Origin: Clostridia bacterium
Lineage (GTDB): Bacteria > Bacillota > Clostridia > TANB77 > UBA1234
Length of the DNA: 47,371 bases
Reading direction: 5' to 3'
NCBI GenBank assembly: GCA_900753975.1
Contig: CAAEBC010000054.1
Location: 1 to 47,371, forward strand
Shown one piece after another: positions 33,140 through 43,554 of this stretch; position 1 is the stretch's first letter; each line of letters opens with the position of its first letter. Below the pieces are notes generated by a model. It was not told the DNA's origin and did not search any database. It saw only the letters and a program-made list of their open reading frames with translations. The position numbers and the translations under genes are program-made.

Positions 33140-33929
33140 ATGGATAATGAAATGTTAGTTGGGGCTGTGGAGGCTTTGCTTTTTGCTGCTGGAAAGCCTG
33201 TTAGCTTAAAATCGTTATGTGAAATTTTGGAAAATGATAAAGATGAAGTTAAGGACGCTTTGCAGACTTTAGAAATGAATTTGATTGAAAGAAAGAGTGG
33301 CATCCAACTTGTGAAACTTAATGATGCTTATCAACTTGCTACTTTAGAAGTTTATTATGATTATGTTTGTAAACTTTTAGACAATAGACCAAAGCCTACT
33401 TTATCGCAGGCTGCTTTAGAAGTTTTGGCTATTGTTGCATATAATCCTAAGGTTACAAGGGCTGAGATGGAGAAGATAAGAGGGGTTTCTTCTGATAGTG
33501 CGATGAATAAGTTACTTGAATATAATCTTATTGAGGAAGCTGGAAGAATGGATGCACCTGGTAGACCGATGATGTATCAAACGACGGATGAATTTTTGAA
33601 GATGTTTGGTTACACTTCTTTGAAAGATTTGCCTGATTTGCCAAAGCTTAAGGAAGAAATTGATCAATTGGAAATTTCGGATGATACTGAAAATCAAGCA
33701 AATGAGCAAGATGATTCATCAGAAAATTTGGATGTCATGCAAATTGAAAAAGAAAATAATCAAGACGGCGTATCAGATGATTTGGATGTCGTGCAAGATA
33801 AAAGAAAAAAATAATCAAGACGGTATATCAGAAGATTTGAATGTCATGCAAAATGAAAATAAAAATAAGCAAAATGATGTAGCAAAAGAAAATGTAAATG
33901 ATATTCAAAATGAAAATGAGGAGGAGTAG
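33140..33929 (+). CDS. scpB: Segregation and condensation protein B, tail frameshifted in a repeat
   Basis: ATG 33140 follows AAGAGGAG; the product is 224 aa, stopping at 33814. The paired winged helices are complete: GAVEALLFAAGKPVSLKSL, QLVKLNDAYQLATL, LSQAALEVLAIVAYNPKVTRAEMEKIRGV, EAGRMDAPGRPMMYQTT and FLKMFGYTSLKDLPDLP. ScpB joins SMC and ScpA in the condensin complex. After about residue 180 an acidic tail follows, made of 18-aa repeats. An extra A in an A7 run at about 33804 shifts frame; the original frame would run on to TAG 33927-33929, directly before the addB ATG. The functional core is unaffected. Confidence 0.92.
33728..33912 (+). repeat. 54-bp tandem repeats in the scpB tail
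   Basis: Units begin TTGGATGTCATGCAA (33728), TTGGATGTCGTGCAA (33782) and TTGAATGTCATGCAA (33837), with a partial fourth unit. The second unit is 55 nt because of one extra A, which causes the frameshift. They encode an Asp/Asn/Gln-rich tail. Confidence 0.85.
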
Positions 33930-36900
33930 ATGAAACTCGTTTATGGTAGAGCTGGTAGTGGTAAGAGTTATTTTTGTATGAATGAAATTAAAGAATGTCT
34001 AAACGAAAATCTTGGTAGAACGTATATATATATTGTTCCTGAGCAGTATTCTTTGGCTGGTGAGTTTGAATTATCTAATATGCTATCTAAAAATGGAACT
34101 ATAAATATCCAAGTTTTAAGTTTTAAAAGGCTTTCTTATCGTGTGTTTAGCGAACTTGGTTTTAATAAAAATGCCTTTAGCAAGGCTTCTAAAGCCATGC
34201 TTGTTTATCATATAATGCTTGAAGAAAGTAAAAATTTGACACTTCTAAAAGGTGTAAATAAAAATAGAGGTCTTGTTGATACTGTAACTAATATGATTTC
34301 TGAGTTTAAACGATATAATGTTTCTTGTGAAGATTTGAAAAACATTAAAACTCAAAATAAATATTTAGAGATGAAGTTACATGATTTGTCAATTATATAT
34401 GGGAAGTTTGAAAAGAGGATTTCAGAAAACTATATTGACACAGATAGTCGACTAACTGTTCTTTCAAATTTGATTTCTAAATCGAAGATGCTTAAGAAAG
34501 CAAAAATATGGATTGATGGTTTCGATTCTTTCACTCCTCAAGAGTTTAGTATTGTGTCTGAGTTAGACAAAGTAGCAGATGTAACTGTTACTTTAACTTT
34601 AGACAAGTCTGCTGAACTTTTTTCGATAAATCAAAAATGTGCAAGTAAGCTTGAAAAGTTTCAAAATGTTACGATTATTAATTTAGATAAAATATACAGA
34701 TTTAAAACGAAAGAACTTTTACATTTGGAAGAAAATATTTTTAAATATCCGCCAAAAAAATATTTAGAGGATATCCCAAAAATTCATGTAACACAAGAAA
34801 ACTCTCCTGACTCAGAAATTGAAAATGTGGCAAAAGAAATTTTAAATAAAATACAAAAAGAAAATTATAGATACGAGAATATTGCTATTCTAACTAAGAA
34901 TATTGATTCTTACAAAACATTGTTTAATAGGATTTTTAAAAATTACAATATTCCTTATTTTTTTGATGATAAAAAAGAACTATCTATGCAACCGCTACTT
35001 ACACTAGTTTTGTCTCTTTTTGACATTATCTCTAAAAATTTTGCCTATGAGAATGTTTTTAACTATTTAAAGACAGGTTTAACAAATGTAGATGATATAA
35101 ATGATATTGATATATTAGAAAACTATATATTACAGTACGGAATTAAAGGTAATAAGTGGTTTAATGACTTCGAACTTGCAGATCCGAATTTAGAAAAGAT
35201 AAATTTAATAAGAAAAAAAGTAATAGATCCTATACTTGATTTTAAAGATAGTTTTAAGGGCAAAAAAACTGCAAAAGAGATTGCTACCGCACTTTATCAA
35301 TTTTTAGTTTCCATTAAAGTGTATGAAAAAATAAATAACACAGTCGATAGTATAAAAAATAATCCAAATGTTTCTAGTCGTGACTTAGAAATAGCAAATA
35401 CCTATGTGAGAGTTTGGAATATTTTTATGGAGCTTTTAGATGAGCTTGTTGATACACTAGGAAATGAACAAATGTCTTTTGACACTTTTAAAAACATTTT
35501 GATTGAAGGTATTTCAATGCATCAAATAGGAATTCTTCCAACAAGTAATGATAATGTCATGATTGGAGATATTTCTAGGACTAGAAATTCTAATGTTAAA
35601 ATACTTTTTGTAATAGGCGTAAATGATGGTGTGTTTCCAATGCCTTTTTCAAGTGAAGGATTTTTAAGCGACGATGAAAGAGATTCGCTATTAGAGTCTG
35701 GTGTTGAGCTAGCAAAGAATACGAAGTTATTACTTTTAGAAGAAAATTTTAATATTTATAAAGCTTTAACAACTCCGTCGGAAGAAATATATATTTCTTT
35801 TCCAACTCAAGATAGTGATGGTAGTGCACTTAGAGCTTCGTCTATTATAAATCAACTTAAAAATATTTTCCCTAAGTTGAAAGTAAAGAGTAATATAATG
35901 TCTGTTCCTACAGATGTTTATACTGCCAAATCAAGTTTAAACGATACTTTATATAATCTTAGAAAATATTATGATGGAGAAGAGATAAGTGAGGTATGGA
36001 AAGAAGCATATTTATGGTATTTGAAAAATAATAATACAAATTTATTAAAGGCACAAAGTGGATTAGATTATACAAATACAATTGAATATTTAGATAAAGC
36101 TCATTCTCAAAAATTGTATGGAGCAGAAATGAACACAAGTGTATCTAGGCTAGAAACTTTTGCAAATTGTCCGTATATGTTTTATTTAAAATATGGTTTG
36201 AAATTAAAAGAAAGAAAAGTTTTTAAATTAGATACACCAGATATTGGACTATTTTTGCACGAGATAATAGATAGGTTTTCAGAGTACGTAATTAAAAATA
36301 ATATTAGTTTGAGAGAAATTGAAAAAGATGAAACTGAAAAGATAGTATCACAGTTAGTTGACGAACTATTGGTGGATTTTAAAAATAATATTTTTAATAG
36401 TTCGAGTCAAATGAAGAGACTAGTTGTTCGACTAAAAAGAGTTATAAAGAGAGTTATATGGGTAATTGTAAATCATATAAGAAATGGTGAATTTGAGATA
36501 TCTGGAAGCGAAGTAGAGTTTGGAAAAGACAAAGGTATATCTGCAGTTGAAATTGAACTAAGCGATGGTAATAAACTTTTACTAAATGGTAAAATCGATA
36601 GAATAGATATTGCAAAAACGGAAGAAGGCAAGTTTATAAGAATAATAGATTATAAATCATACAACAAAGAACTAAAATTATCAGATATATATTATGGATT
36701 ACAACTTCAACTTTTGGTATATTTGGATGCCGCTATGGAAAAAGATTTGCTTCCTGGAGGTATGTTATATCTTAAATTAGATGACCCGATTATGAAGACA
36801 AAGAAAAATATTTCAAAAGAAGAAATTGAAGAAGAGATTAATAAAAAATTAAGAATGAAAGGTGTAATACTATCTGATGCGAGACTTATAAAGGCTATGG

Positions 36901-37226
36901 ATACTAACATGACCAATGAATCTAGTGTCTTAGATTTGTCTGTAAAAAAAGATGGTACATTTACATCTAAAGTTCCTGTTGCTACAAAAGAACAATTTAC
37001 TGAGCTTAGAAATCACATGAAAAAAATACTAAAGCAAATGGGCGATGAAATATTAAGTGGCAATATAAAAAATGAACCGGTTAAAAAGAAAAGTAAATCA
37101 GCTTGTGAGTTTTGTGATTACAAACTTATTTGTAGATTTGATAAGGAACTAGGAAACAAATTTAAGATTATAAATGATTTAAAAAATGATCAAGTTTTTG
37201 AACAACTATCACTTGAAAATATGTAG
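33930..37226 (+). CDS. addB: ATP-dependent nuclease subunit B
   Basis: 1098 aa, typical. ATG lies directly after the ancestral scpB stop; GAGGAGGAG within the scpB tail is the ribosome site. GRAGSGKS at 6-13 is the Walker A motif. The nuclease core is IDRIDIAKTEEGKFIRIIDYKSYNKEL and GLQLQLLVYLDA. One Cys near 747 (FANCPYMFYLKYGL) and three near 1059-1067 (ACEFCDYKLIC) form the AddB Fe-S cluster. With AddA it resects double-strand breaks to Chi-like sites for RecA. Confidence 0.95.
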   Translation: MKLVYGRAGSGKSYFCMNEIKECLNENLGRTYIYIVPEQYSLAGEFELSNMLSKNGTINIQVLSFKRLSYRVFSELGFNKNAFSKASKAMLVYHIMLEESKNLTLLKGVNKNRGLVDTVTNMISEFKRYNVSCEDLKNIKTQNKYLEMKLHDLSIIYGKFEKRISENYIDTDSRLTVLSNLISKSKMLKKAKIWIDGFDSFTPQEFSIVSELDKVADVTVTLTLDKSAELFSINQKCASKLEKFQNVTIINLDKIYRFKTKELLHLEENIFKYPPKKYLEDIPKIHVTQENSPDSEIENVAKEILNKIQKENYRYENIAILTKNIDSYKTLFNRIFKNYNIPYFFDDKKELSMQPLLTLVLSLFDIISKNFAYENVFNYLKTGLTNVDDINDIDILENYILQYGIKGNKWFNDFELADPNLEKINLIRKKVIDPILDFKDSFKGKKTAKEIATALYQFLVSIKVYEKINNTVDSIKNNPNVSSRDLEIANTYVRVWNIFMELLDELVDTLGNEQMSFDTFKNILIEGISMHQIGILPTSNDNVMIGDISRTRNSNVKILFVIGVNDGVFPMPFSSEGFLSDDERDSLLESGVELAKNTKLLLLEENFNIYKALTTPSEEIYISFPTQDSDGSALRASSIINQLKNIFPKLKVKSNIMSVPTDVYTAKSSLNDTLYNLRKYYDGEEISEVWKEAYLWYLKNNNTNLLKAQSGLDYTNTIEYLDKAHSQKLYGAEMNTSVSRLETFANCPYMFYLKYGLKLKERKVFKLDTPDIGLFLHEIIDRFSEYVIKNNISLREIEKDETEKIVSQLVDELLVDFKNNIFNSSSQMKRLVVRLKRVIKRVIWVIVNHIRNGEFEISGSEVEFGKDKGISAVEIELSDGNKLLLNGKIDRIDIAKTEEGKFIRIIDYKSYNKELKLSDIYYGLQLQLLVYLDAAMEKDLLPGGMLYLKLDDPIMKTKKNISKEEIEEEINKKLRMKGVILSDARLIKAMDTNMTNESSVLDLSVKKDGTFTSKVPVATKEQFTELRNHMKKILKQMGDEILSGNIKNEPVKKKSKSACEFCDYKLICRFDKELGNKFKIINDLKNDQVFEQLSLENM

Positions 37227-37241
37227 AAAGGAAACGAATGG

Positions 37242-40200
37242 ATGGAGTGGACTAAAGAACAAAAAGAAGCGATAGAAACAAAAAATTGCAAGCTTTTAGT
37301 TGCTGCTGGTGCAGGTAGTGGTAAAACAGCTGTACTTGTTGAACGTATTATTCAAAAAGTAATAAAAGATAAAATAGATATCGATAAACTTTTAATTGTT
37401 ACTTTTACTAATGCTGCTGCAAGTGAGATGCGTGAACGTATTCAGGATGCGATATATAACAATATGTATGAACATCCTGAACTTAACAGACAAATTCTAC
37501 TACTAAATAAAGCTAGTATAATGACTATCGATGCTTTTTGCAAGAAAGTAATTAAAGATAATTTTTTTAATTTAGATTTAGATCCCAATTTTGGAATATG
37601 CGACACCACAGAAAACGAGCTTTTGAAACTTGAAGCGCTTGACGAAGTTTTAGAAGAACTATATGAATCAGGTTCAGAAATTGTAGATTTATATAGTGAT
37701 AACAAATCTGATGAAGGCTTAAGAAATCTTATAGTTAGTATTTATAATTTTATACAAAGCAGTCCTTTTCCAGAAAAGTGGCTGACAGAAAAATGTGAAA
37801 TGTATAATGTTACAGACAAAAAAGATTTCGGTGAAACTATTTGGGGTAAAGAACTAATTAAATTTGCAAGAACAGAAATATTAGGCACAATAGAAGAACT
37901 TGAAACTTTAGGAGAAGAACTAAAAGACAATAGTGAGGCAACTAACTATCTTCTAACTATTCAAGATGATATTTTACAGTTAAAAGCATTAAGGATAAAT
38001 AATGTTTCTTGGGATGATTTTTATGATGAAATTTCCAAAGTAAAGTTTTCAAGCTTGAAACGTGCTCCTAAAGTTGATGAAGATACTGCAGAAGAAGTAA
38101 AATCGACAAGAAACAAAATGAAAGACAAAATAAATAAATTTTTAAAAGATGAAGTTTTTATTTCTTCTTCAGATGAGATATTTTCAGATATAAAGTTTTT
38201 GCATAATACTTTAACTGAAGTTTCAAATGCTGTGATAAGTTTTGGAGAAAAATTTAAAGAAAAGAAGAGAGCAAAAAATCTTGTTGATTTTAGTGACATG
38301 GAACATATTTGCTTAGAGCTGTTAAATAACAATGAAAATGTTGCAAATATGTATAAATCACAATATGAAGAGATTTTAGTTGATGAGTATCAAGATAGTA
38401 ATTTGATTCAAGAATTCATTTTAAATAAAATTTCTCGTGGAAATATTTTTATGGTTGGAGATGTTAAACAAAGTATATATCGATTTAGACAAGCAAGGCC
38501 AGAACTTTTTTTAGAGAAATATAATAGTTATAAATTACTAGATAGTGCCAGTATTAACGATAGTAAGAAAATACTTCTTTTCAAAAATTTTAGAAGTAAC
38601 GAAAATATTATAGATGAATGTAACTTTATTTTTAAAAATACAATGTCAAAAGAAGTAGGCGAAATTGATTACGATGAAAACGAATATCTAAAATTTGGTG
38701 CAGAGTATTATCCTCAAAAGGGCGAAGAAGCCGAAATTCATTTTATTGAAAAAGGTTTAACTGAAGATGAAGACTTGGAAGATATAGAAGATGACATCGA
38801 AGATAAGCCACAGTTAGAAGCTAGAGTTGTAAGTAAAAGAATATCTGAACTTGTTCGGAAATTTTGAAATATACGACAAGAAAACTAAAACTATGCGTAA
38901 AGCAGAATATAGAGATATCGTTATTCTACTTAGAGTAACTAAAAATTATGCAGATAGTTTCGTTGCCGAATTATCCGCTAGAAATATTCCTGTTTTTGCA
39001 GATGTTAATTCTGGGTATTTTGATAAAATGGAAGTACAAATCATGATGTCGCTTTTAAAGATAATAGATAACCCATATCAAGATATTCCATTACTTGCGG
39101 TGCTAAGATCTAAAATAGGCGATTTTGAAGCGAATGAGCTAACAGATATAAGACTCGTTGATAAGAATTGTAGTTTCTTTGAAGCAATGCAAAAAAGTGC
39201 TGGAAATGGTAATGAAAAAGTTAAAAGATTTTTAGATGATCTCTCTACTTGGCGAGAAAAATCTAAATACTTAAGTTTAGGAGAACTTATTTGGCTTTTA
39301 TATAACGAAACTGGCTACTATAATTATATTTCACTTATGCCAAATGGAAATATTCGTACTAAAAATTTAGATGCTTTATTAGAAAAGGCAGAGAAGTACG
39401 ATAGTACGAGTTATCGTGGACTTTTTAATTTCATAACATTTATGGATAATTTAAAAGAGACAAATGGGGATATGGGCAGCAGTAAAAGTATTTCCGAAAG
39501 TGATAACGTTGTTAGAATAATGAGTATTCACAAAAGTAAAGGACTTGAATTCCCAATTGTATTTTTATCTGGAGCAGCAAGAAAGTTTAATAAACGTGAC
39601 CAACGAAATCAAATAATAATGCATCAAGATATGGGATTTGGTGCCGATGTAATAAATTTAGAAAATAGAGTAACTTATGAAAGTATTCCTAAGATAGCAC
39701 TAAGACAAAAAATAAAAGAAGAATGTTTATCTGAAGAAATGAGAATTTTGTATGTTGCTCTTACTAGAGCGAGAGAAAAGCTCATTGTAACAGTATTAGA
39801 TAATGGTATTCAAAAAAAGATGGATAATTGGAGTAAAAAGCAAACACCTTATCTTGTAAGTACAGCAAGCTCATTTGCTGATTGGATTTGTGGAACAGTT
39901 CTTAGTACGACTAATGAATGGAAACTTTTAAATTGGAGCTATAAAGATGTTTTGATGTTAAAGGAAGAAGAGGATGAAACTACATTTAAGAGATTTATTT
40001 CAAATATAGAAAATGAGTTTAAAATTACCGATGAATATAAAACAATAGAAAATAAGTTTTCATGGAAATATCCTTATAGTTGTTCTACGAAGTTACCATC
40101 TAAAATTACAGTAACAGAATTAAAACGATTAGGTGACGAACTATCAGAAAATTCAATGGGAGATGAAGAACTTGTTGTATCACCTGTATTTATTGATGAA

Positions 40201-40689
40201 AGATTAGAGGCAGGAACTAACTTTGGTACACTTCTTCATAATGTAATGCAACGTTTAGATTTTGAAAAATTAAATTTTGATGAAGTATTAAATAGCGTAG
40301 AAGAGAAGTATAGAAAAAGTGTAAGAAAATATTTAGAGCAATTTGCAAAAACAGATTTGTATAGTGAAATACTAAAAGCTAAAAATATTTGGCGTGAGAT
40401 GCCGTTTAATTTATCTATGAAAGTTGGAGATCTCTATGATGTTGATGATGAAAGTAAAAATGATGATATTTTAATTCAAGGTGTTATCGACCTGTATTAC
40501 GAAAATGAAGATGGAGTAGTTTTAGTCGATTACAAAACAGATCATTTGGATTCAAAAGATGAATTTATAAAGAAATATAAATCTCAACTTGATTACTATA
40601 AAAAGGCTCTAGAAAGTCTAACTGGCAAGAATGTTGTTAAGGTATTAATATATTCTTTCCATTTGGATAACGCGATTGAAATTTTTTAA
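37242..40689 (+). pseudogene. addA: ATP-dependent helicase/nuclease subunit A, frameshifted in the middle
   Basis: ATG 37242 (MEWTKEQKEAI, AAAGGA upstream) opens 541 codons with Walker A AAGAGSGKTAVL, FTNAAASEMRERI, VDEYQDSNLIQE and GDVKQSIYRFRQARPELF, up to KRISELV; the frame then ends in RKF and TGA at 38865-38867. In the +1 frame the protein continues GNFEIYDKKT, RDIVILLR, IHKSKGLEFPIVFLSG, LYVALTRAREKL and the nuclease motif VLVDYKTDHLD, to TAA 40687-40689. Together about 1149 aa, the normal AddA length. One extra base near 38856 separates them (a CGG codon sits there). A nuclease-dead half or an error are both possible; addB is intact. Confidence 0.92.
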
Positions 40690-40707
40690 AATATTTATAA
40701 AAAAGGT

Positions 40708-40736
40708 TTGCTATTTAAAAACCTATGTAATATAAT
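40708..40736 (+). promoter_or_regulatory. Promoter of mreB
   Basis: TTGCTA, 17 nt, TATAAT, 57 nt before the start. Confidence 0.75.
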
Positions 40737-40793
40737 TGTAACAGAAACGTAATAAATGCGTAATAGGAATGTAACAGAAAGTGAGTGATACTG

Positions 40794-41816
40794 ATGTTTG
40801 GATTTGGTCAATCTATAGGAATTGACTTGGGAACTGCTACCGTTCTTGTTTATGTAAAAGGTAAAGGAATTGTACTTAGAGAACCATCAGTGGTTGCTAT
40901 TAATAGAGATACTGGCGAAGCATTATCTGTAGGAGAGGAAGCAAGACGCATGCTTGGAAGAACTCCAGGAAATATAGTTGCGATAAGGCCTCTTAAAGAT
41001 GGTGTAATTTCAGATTATTCCGTAACAGAAAAAATGCTTAAATATTTTATACGTAAAGTTTGTGGCAAATTTATATTTGCTCCTACTATTATGGTATGCG
41101 TACCATCAGGTGTTACAGAAGTAGAGAAGAAAGCTGTAGTTGATGCTGCTTCACAAGCTGGTGCAAGAAAGGTATATTTGATAGAAGAACCTATCGCAGC
41201 AGCAATTGGCGCAGGAATAGATATATCTAAAGCATGTGGTAGCATGGTCGTGGATATGGGTGGTGGTACTACAGATATCGCTATCATTTCTCTTGGTGGG
41301 GCTGTTGTTAGTACATCTATTAAAGTTGCTGGTAATAAATTTGATGAATACATAATAAAATATATAAAGAAAAGATACAATATTGTTATTGGAGATAGAA
41401 CTGCTGAAGATTTGAAAATCAATATTGGTTGTGTTTATCCAAGAATGCAAAGATTAGAAATGGAAGTTAGAGGAAGACATTTAGCAACAGGTCTTCCAGT
41501 TAATTTGGTTGTTAATTCTGATGATATGCTTGAAGCACTAAAAGAACCTGCTGCACAAGTTGTTGAAGCTGTTCTTTCTGTTCTTGAAAGAACTCCTCCA
41601 GAATTATCTGCAGATATAAGCGACAGGGGTATATATATGACAGGTGGTGGATGTTTAGTTCATGGACTAGACAAGCTACTTCAAGAAAAAACTGGAATTA
41701 ATGTAATGATTGCAGAAGAATCTGTTTCTTGCGTTGCTATTGGAACGGGTAAAGCTTTAGATGACCCAGAAATGCTTCAAAAATTAGATGCAAAAGCAAG
41801 AACACCTAAATATTAA
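40794..41816 (+). CDS. mreB: Rod-shape determining actin homologue MreB/Mbl
   Basis: 340 aa from MFGFGQSIGIDLGTATVLVY; an in-frame GTG 9 nt earlier would add MIL. Actin-fold motifs: phosphate 1 IDLGTATVLVYVKGKGIVL, connect 1 PLKDGVISDYSVTEKML, phosphate 2 VVDMGGGTTDIAII, adenosine MTGGGCLVHGLDKLL. Polymerises under the membrane and guides lateral wall synthesis. It stands alone, without mreC/mreD downstream, which fits an Mbl-type second copy. Convergent with murC. Confidence 0.93.
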   Translation: MFGFGQSIGIDLGTATVLVYVKGKGIVLREPSVVAINRDTGEALSVGEEARRMLGRTPGNIVAIRPLKDGVISDYSVTEKMLKYFIRKVCGKFIFAPTIMVCVPSGVTEVEKKAVVDAASQAGARKVYLIEEPIAAAIGAGIDISKACGSMVVDMGGGTTDIAIISLGGAVVSTSIKVAGNKFDEYIIKYIKKRYNIVIGDRTAEDLKINIGCVYPRMQRLEMEVRGRHLATGLPVNLVVNSDDMLEALKEPAAQVVEAVLSVLERTPPELSADISDRGIYMTGGGCLVHGLDKLLQEKTGINVMIAEESVSCVAIGTGKALDDPEMLQKLDAKARTPKY

Positions 41817-41849
41817 AAGTGTTTATAATATAAATCCTCGTTTATATAT

Positions 41850-41904
41850 AATAAACAAAATGAGCTATATACTATTTTCTAGTACATAGCTCATTTTGTT
41901 TATT
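41850..41904. terminator. Bidirectional terminator between mreB and murC
   Basis: A 19-bp perfect inverted repeat, 41850-41868 with 41886-41904 (core AACAAAATGAGCTAT). It overlaps the murC stop codon. Confidence 0.85.
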
Positions 41905-43276
41905 CTTTTATCATATATCCAATTTTAGTTACAGTTCCAGCGCCGATTGTTAATATGATATCATTTTTTTGAACATTATTTTTTAAATAATCAGCAACTT
42001 CTTCGATAGTAGGAATATATAAACAATTTTTTTTCTTTTTATTTATTTCGTCCGCAAGCATTTTTGAAGAGACAGTTCCATCATCTTTTTCTCTTGCTGC
42101 ATATATATCTGTTAAAATAAGTGTATCGGCATTATCAAATGCAGTTACAAACTCGTTAAACAAAGCTTTTGTTCTGCTATAAGTGTGCGGTTGGAATACA
42201 ACCCAAAGCTTATTATGTTTGACTTTTAGTGCTGATTCTAAAGTCGCTTTTATTTCAGTAGGATGGTGTGCATAATCATCATAAATTTTAGCACCATTTA
42301 CCATACCAACATATTCAAAACGTCTGCTTGCACCGGTAAAATCTAAAAGCGAAGTTTGAATTGTTTCTATTGGGATACCGTGCGTTATAGAAGTTGCAAT
42401 GCAAACTAGTGCATTATAAACGTTATGATATCCAAGAACATTTAACTTAATAGGGAATAGTTTGCTATCAAAACTGACATCAAATTCGTAATGCCCATTT
42501 TCTTGAAGTCTAATGTTACGTGCAACAAAGTCGGCATTTTGATTTTCGATTCCACAAGTTATAACTTTACATTTTAATCCCTCTACAACATCCATAGAAT
42601 TTTTACTATCCGAATTTACTATTACGTATCCATCGTCAGGAACAGACAAAACAAATTCTCTAAATGCAGATTTAATATCATCTATATCTTTATAATAGTC
42701 CAAGTGATCTTCTTCAATGTTTAAAAGTGCTACAGTCTGAGGATGAAATTTCAAAAAACTTCTAACATACTCGCAAGACTCGATTATTAAATAAGGCTTA
42801 TTACCAACTCTATAATTTAGATTTCCAAGTTGTCTTAAATCTGCACCTACTTGAATTGTTGGGTCTTTATGTGCATTTATAAAACAAAGCGAAATCATAG
42901 ACGTTGTAGTTGTCTTTCCGTGCGTTCCACAAATAGAGATGGTTTTTTCATAAAGCTTAGTAAGTTCACCTAAAAACTCAGAACGTTCCATTTGTGGAAT
43001 GTTAAGTTCAGCTGCTTTTATTAATTCAGGGTTATCTTTTTTAATTGCAGCAGTATACACAATAAGGCCGGCATTTTCAACGTTTTCAGCATTATGCCCT
43101 ATAAAAACTTGTATTCCACTTTCAGAAAGTCTTTTAGTTACAGTTGATTCATTCATATCTGAACCCGTTACTGTATATCCCATGTTAAATATAATTTCGG
43201 CGATTCCGCTCATACTTGTTCCACCGATGCCAACCATATGTATTGGCTTATTTTTATCTATATCATTTAATAACAA
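41900..43276 (-). CDS. murC: UDP-N-acetylmuramate--L-alanine ligase
   Basis: 458 aa. TTG start: GGAGG lies 7-8 nt upstream and no in-frame ATG is near. Motifs in order: IHMVGIGGTSMSGIAEI (UDP-MurNAc site), CGTHGKTTTTSMI (ATP loop), NIEEDHLDYYKD, DDYAHHPTEIKATL and FQPHTYSRTKAL, all diagnostic for MurC. Adds L-alanine to UDP-MurNAc in the cytoplasm, first step of the stem peptide. Single gene with a shared terminator. Confidence 0.96.
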   Translation of the reverse strand: MLLNDIDKNKPIHMVGIGGTSMSGIAEIIFNMGYTVTGSDMNESTVTKRLSESGIQVFIGHNAENVENAGLIVYTAAIKKDNPELIKAAELNIPQMERSEFLGELTKLYEKTISICGTHGKTTTTSMISLCFINAHKDPTIQVGADLRQLGNLNYRVGNKPYLIIESCEYVRSFLKFHPQTVALLNIEEDHLDYYKDIDDIKSAFREFVLSVPDDGYVIVNSDSKNSMDVVEGLKCKVITCGIENQNADFVARNIRLQENGHYEFDVSFDSKLFPIKLNVLGYHNVYNALVCIATSITHGIPIETIQTSLLDFTGASRRFEYVGMVNGAKIYDDYAHHPTEIKATLESALKVKHNKLWVVFQPHTYSRTKALFNEFVTAFDNADTLILTDIYAAREKDDGTVSSKMLADEINKKKKNCLYIPTIEEVADYLKNNVQKNDIILTIGAGTVTKIGYMIKE

Positions 43277-43453
43277 AATAATTCCTCCAATCTTTTAATA
43301 TTATAACCAAATAAGCAAATCTTTACAATAGTATATGAAAAATACGATAGTGAATTTACTAAAAATTTAGAATTAACAGTACTCCTATTTGAATAATTAG
43401 TTTAAAACTTATACTAATTAGATAGCTCTATAGTTCGTTTTGGAGACTAAAAT

Positions 43454-43482
43454 TTGACTTTTAATGGATTCTATGCTAAAAT
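43454..43482 (+). promoter_or_regulatory. Promoter of the NahK-like gene
   Basis: TTGACT, 17 nt, TAAAAT, 72 nt before the start. 43277-43453 shows nothing else. Confidence 0.75.
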
Positions 43483-43554
43483 ATAGCCCGTTGGTAAGTA
43501 ACATGGAGGACATATCTGGCAATAATTTGGCAGTTTATAGGAGGAGAAAACATT

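Noticed and set aside
38856..38858. Programmed +1 frameshifting at CGG codons (CGG lies at the breaks in yoeB and addA and near the one in comEC)
   Set aside because: CGG is read in frame without any shift at 14651, 28149 and 43837, the scpB break has no CGG, and in comEC a shift at the later stop gives a better protein match.
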